NCBI GenBank assembly: GCA_017307755.1
Contig: JAFKGQ010000015.1
Span: 186,001-250,000 of the forward strand
Reading direction: 5' to 3'
DNA: 64,000 nt
Source of the DNA: Chitinophagaceae bacterium
GTDB lineage: Bacteria; Bacteroidota; Bacteroidia; Chitinophagales; Chitinophagaceae
In this document: piece after piece, positions 61,010 through 64,000 of the stretch
How the letters are laid out: every line of letters starts with the position of its first letter
Position numbering within the stretch: the stretch's first letter is position 1
Notes under the pieces: generated by a model
What the model was told of the DNA's origin: nothing
The model's input: the letters and a program-made list of their open reading frames with translations, nothing else
Database searches by the model: none
Made by a program: the position numbers and the translations under genes

Positions 61010-64000
61010 ATGCGATTTCTTGTCATGTACAAGCCTTCTTGCGCCGGAGAGGCCGGGCAGAGGGGCGTAACCAAAACACTGTTAGTTATGAAACTAACGT
61101 CTATCCTGCTTTTGGCGGGCACCCTTCAACTCTCCGCCGGGAGTTCCGCCCAAAAGATCACTTACACAGCGAGATCCGTCAAACTGCAGAAGGTATTCTC
61201 CGTATTCAGGGAACAGACGGGCTATTTGTTTTTTTACGACAGCCGGGCATTGAAGGACAGCAGGCCTGTCAGTGTCGATTTTAAGGCGACGCCCTTGCTG
61301 ACCGCGCTGGAGGAAGTGCTTTCCGGCCAGCCGTATGAATATGCGGTGGAGGGTAACACTATTTCCATCACCCGGAAGGAGACGACCGGAAGGCCGGAAA
61401 CTGTCCAGCAGGCGACAGATATTCCACCGCCCCCTGTTCCTATTACAGGCATCGTAAAGGATTCGACAGGCGCGCCATTACCGGGTGCTTCGGTGGCGGT
61501 CAGAGGCAAGGGAGGAGCTCTGCTGAAAGGCGTCACCACAAATGAAGCAGGCGTTTTTACCATCGATGCAAGACCCGGGGACTTACTGGTGATAACCTTT
61601 GTGGGATATACACGACAGGAAGTCCGGGTACGGGATGGCTCTCCCCTTACCATTATGATGCGGCCTGCCAATGAAGAGATCATCCAGGTAGTGGTGACGG
61701 CGCTGGGTATAAAGAGACAGAGCAAGGCGCTGACCTACAATGTACAGGAAGTTAAAAGCGAAGAGGTTACCCGCGTGCCGGATGCCAGCTTTGTGAATTC
61801 GCTGACGGGTAAGGTAGCGGGGCTAACCATCAACAGCAGCGCTTCGGGTATCGGCGGTTCGACAAGAGTGGTGATGCGCGGCGACAAGTCCCTCAGCTCA
61901 ACTGGTAATAACAACGCATTATATGTACTGGACGGCATTCCCCTGCCCAATTTGTTTTCCAGTACGAGCACCACATCCAATGGCGTCTATGGAGGAAAGG
62001 ACGGCGGAGATGGAATATCCGACATCAACCCGGAGGATATCGCCGGTATCTCAGTATTGACCGGGGCTGCGTCTTCCGCATTATACGGAGGTATGGCCGC
62101 CAACGGAGCGCTATTGATCACCAGTAAAACAGGCTCCAGGAACAAAATACGTATAAGTGTATCCAATGTTGCGAACTTTTACCGTCCCTTTGTGCTGCCG
62201 GGATTTCAGAATACTTATGGCACTTCTTCTCCAGGCAGTTTTGACAGCTGGGGAAACAAGCTGGCTGTTGCCAGCAAATATGATCCCGTCGATTTTTTCC
62301 AGACAGGAGGCAGTGAAGCAGGAAGCGTCAGCGTATCATCCGGAAGTGAAAAAAATCAAACTTATTTTTCCGCTGGTGTAAATACGGCAAGAGGGATCAT
62401 TCCCAACAATACATTCAACAGGCGTAATCTGACCCTGCGCAATACTTCCAGGCTGAATGACAGGCTGACCCTGGACGTCACCGTCATGTACATCAGATCG
62501 AAAAACCAGAACATGTTCTCACAGGGTCAATACCTGAACCCCCTGGTGCCTGTTTATCTTTTTCCCAGAGGGGCCGATATAGATCAGTTTATGCTGTTCG
62601 AACGGTATAATGCGGATCGTAATTTCAAAACCCAATTTTGGCCCTCTTCTTACGGTACGCAGAATATGGCCATGCAAAATCCTTTCTGGACGATCAACAG
62701 GGACTTCAATAAGGTGGATAAGGAGCGTTATATTACGGGGGCGACCCTGTCTTATAGAGTCCTGGAGTGGTTGACTCTGTTAGGCAGGGTAAGAATGGAC
62801 AATACCTCTATCCACAATGTGGTGACAAATTATGCTTCTACGTTGCCATTACTGGCTGCAAACTCGGATAACGGGTCTTACCTGGACCTTACCGCCACCA
62901 CACGAAATACCTATGCCGACGTTCTGGCCACGGTGGATAAGTCCTTCGGCGCGGTGGGATTGACGGCCAATGCGGGCGCCAGCATCCTGGACAACAGGTT
63001 TGCCAGGCATGGTAACTCTCTAGGAGGCAATGGAGCGCCTTTGTCGAAGGTCCCCAATTTATTTACGTCCGCCAATGTAATCCCCCAACCACTGCCCGGC
63101 GATCAGCCGGATATAACGCAAACGCAGTCGGTGTATGCCACCGCCGAGGTCAACTATAAAAAACTGCTGTACCTGAACCTCACAGGAAGGAATGAATGGC
63201 CGTCCCAACTGGCCGGCAGCAGCGGGAAGCAGTCGTTGTTCTATCCTTCCGTGGGCATATCGGCCATTCTCTGCGACATGCTGCACCTGCCGCAGAACAG
63301 TCTGTCCTTTCTCAAGCTCAGGGGCTCTTACAGCGAGGTAGGAAATCCGCCCGCTCCTTACATGGAAAACCCTCCTTATGACGTCACCGTCTCCGGCCCA
63401 AACCTAAGCCAGAACCTGCCTTTCAATCTCGTGCCTGAAAGAACGAAGTCATATGAGGCGGGAGTCAATGCCGGCTTTCTGAGGAACAGGCTGAACCTGG
63501 ACGTGACGCTGTATCATGCCAACACCTACAACCAGATATTCACTTTTCAGGCGCCGTCGGGTAGTGGATATGCGAACTATTACGTTAATGCCGGAAATGT
63601 GCTGAATAAGGGTATCGAAGCCTCATTGAGCTATAATGAAGATCTTGGAATGCTGCGTTGGAGTTCCCGTCTGACCTTTACGCTCAACCGGAATAAGATA
63701 CTGGAGCTGGCTAATAACGCCATCAATCCATTCACCCATAACAGGCTCCAATCTTCGGATACCATGTATATGGCCGGCATCGGGTCTGCTTCTTCGGCCG
63801 CTGTGCTGGGTGGTTCGATAGGAGATATCTTTGTAAATATTCTGGCTACGGACCCCAAGGGTTATATCCTTGTCAACAATGCGACGGGCGGGAATGTACA
63901 GGCGGATAACAATCATCTTATTTATGCCGGTAACCCCAATCCCAGGTATTATATAGCATTCAGGAATGGGCTGGGGTATAAAAATATCAGCCTGAATTTC
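61010..64000 (+). CDS. STN-domain SusC/FecA-type TonB-dependent transporter, 3'-truncated
   Basis: The frame is open from 60971 to the last base, so the gene runs off the window (997 codons from 61010). I choose ATG 61010 because it follows an AAGGCAAAGG ribosome site. The protein then has a long basic N-region (MRFLVMYKPSCAGEAG) before the hydrophobic MKLTSILLLAGTLQLSAG, a pattern common for Chitinophagaceae SusC; ATG 61088 is the alternative. An STN domain (KLQKVFSVFREQTGYLFFYD, TALEEVLSGQPYEY) is followed by a carboxypeptidase-regulatory domain (GIVKDSTGAPLPGASVAV), IIQVVVTALGIKRQ, the plug (GKVAGLTINSSASG, YVLDGIPLPNLF) and the start of the barrel. The STN domain signals to the FecR protein encoded upstream. 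A SusD gene would be expected after the window end. Confidence 0.93.
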   Translation, partial: MRFLVMYKPSCAGEAGQRGVTKTLLVMKLTSILLLAGTLQLSAGSSAQKITYTARSVKLQKVFSVFREQTGYLFFYDSRALKDSRPVSVDFKATPLLTALEEVLSGQPYEYAVEGNTISITRKETTGRPETVQQATDIPPPPVPITGIVKDSTGAPLPGASVAVRGKGGALLKGVTTNEAGVFTIDARPGDLLVITFVGYTRQEVRVRDGSPLTIMMRPANEEIIQVVVTALGIKRQSKALTYNVQEVKSEEVTRVPDASFVNSLTGKVAGLTINSSASGIGGSTRVVMRGDKSLSSTGNNNALYVLDGIPLPNLFSSTSTTSNGVYGGKDGGDGISDINPEDIAGISVLTGAASSALYGGMAANGALLITSKTGSRNKIRISVSNVANFYRPFVLPGFQNTYGTSSPGSFDSWGNKLAVASKYDPVDFFQTGGSEAGSVSVSSGSEKNQTYFSAGVNTARGIIPNNTFNRRNLTLRNTSRLNDRLTLDVTVMYIRSKNQNMFSQGQYLNPLVPVYLFPRGADIDQFMLFERYNADRNFKTQFWPSSYGTQNMAMQNPFWTINRDFNKVDKERYITGATLSYRVLEWLTLLGRVRMDNTSIHNVVTNYASTLPLLAANSDNGSYLDLTATTRNTYADVLATVDKSFGAVGLTANAGASILDNRFARHGNSLGGNGAPLSKVPNLFTSANVIPQPLPGDQPDITQTQSVYATAEVNYKKLLYLNLTGRNEWPSQLAGSSGKQSLFYPSVGISAILCDMLHLPQNSLSFLKLRGSYSEVGNPPAPYMENPPYDVTVSGPNLSQNLPFNLVPERTKSYEAGVNAGFLRNRLNLDVTLYHANTYNQIFTFQAPSGSGYANYYVNAGNVLNKGIEASLSYNEDLGMLRWSSRLTFTLNRNKILELANNAINPFTHNRLQSSDTMYMAGIGSASSAAVLGGSIGDIFVNILATDPKGYILVNNATGGNVQADNNHLIYAGNPNPRYYIAFRNGLGYKNISLNF

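Noticed and set aside
61081..61098. Perfect inverted repeat GTTAGTT-ATGA-AACTAAC with an ATG in the loop
   Set aside because: It encodes the LVMKLT stretch common at this point in Chitinophagaceae SusC proteins and lies inside the frame if translation starts at 61010, so protein coding explains it better than a start-codon hairpin.

Overview
The window looks like chromosomal DNA of a Bacteroidota bacterium, most likely Chitinophagaceae (Chitinophaga-like). The evidence is three SusC-type TonB-dependent porins (two followed by SusD lipoproteins), an ECF sigma/FecR anti-sigma/STN-SusC cassette, a sensor kinase with periplasmic Reg_prop propellers, and several promoters with the phylum's TAnnTTTG -7 box. 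No rRNA, tRNA, CRISPR array or complete insertion sequence was seen.

Region 1 (1-6624) is the 3' end of a polymorphic-toxin locus. A 5'-truncated RHS-repeat protein ends in an AT-rich, swapped-in C-terminus with a PD-(D/E)xK-like nuclease signature. A probable immunity gene follows at once, then a GC-richer patch of gene scraps and a frameshifted small gene that resembles an orphan immunity gene.

Region 2 (about 6696-24737) is a polysaccharide/glycoconjugate utilisation locus on the + strand. It encodes a LacI regulator, SusC, SusD, a GH172 (DUF2961) enzyme, a sodium:solute symporter, a GATase1-like protein, a cytoplasmic ceramidase-N-domain-like protein, a secreted protein of unknown family, a second GH172, a histidinol-dehydrogenase-family enzyme and a sialate-O-acetylesterase/GH43 fusion. 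Many of the genes overlap by 1-4 bases. A near-perfect dyad lies on the lacI start codon and the perfect form lies upstream of susC, so LacI probably represses both. The substrate is unknown. The HisD homologue keeps the metal and base residues but not the usual substrate loop, and has no his neighbours, so it is probably a catabolic polyol dehydrogenase. An AraC regulator and an imine-reductase-family enzyme follow.

Region 3 (26605-36491) holds a minus-strand pair (a papain-like exported protein and a lipoprotein), then a BlaI repressor/M56 metallopeptidase operon. The M56 protein and the next protein share an unbroken heptad repeat, and a DUF4097 comb protein follows. After that come an M28 peptidase, a MacB/FtsX-type permease and a TetR regulator.

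Region 4 (36617-53237) holds a tricorn-type protease, an exported SAM-hydrolase-family protein, an esterase/SGNH pair, a TsdA-like dihaem cytochrome with a Tat-exported DsrE-like protein, a separate sensor kinase and NarL regulator, an SMP-30 protein, a Tat-exported phospholipase C and an S10 carboxypeptidase.

Region 5 (53239-64000) holds a second SusC/SusD pair on the minus strand, divergent from a TetR regulator with a palindrome between them. A small membrane protein, an ECF sigma factor, a FecR anti-sigma factor and an STN-domain SusC that runs off the window end follow.
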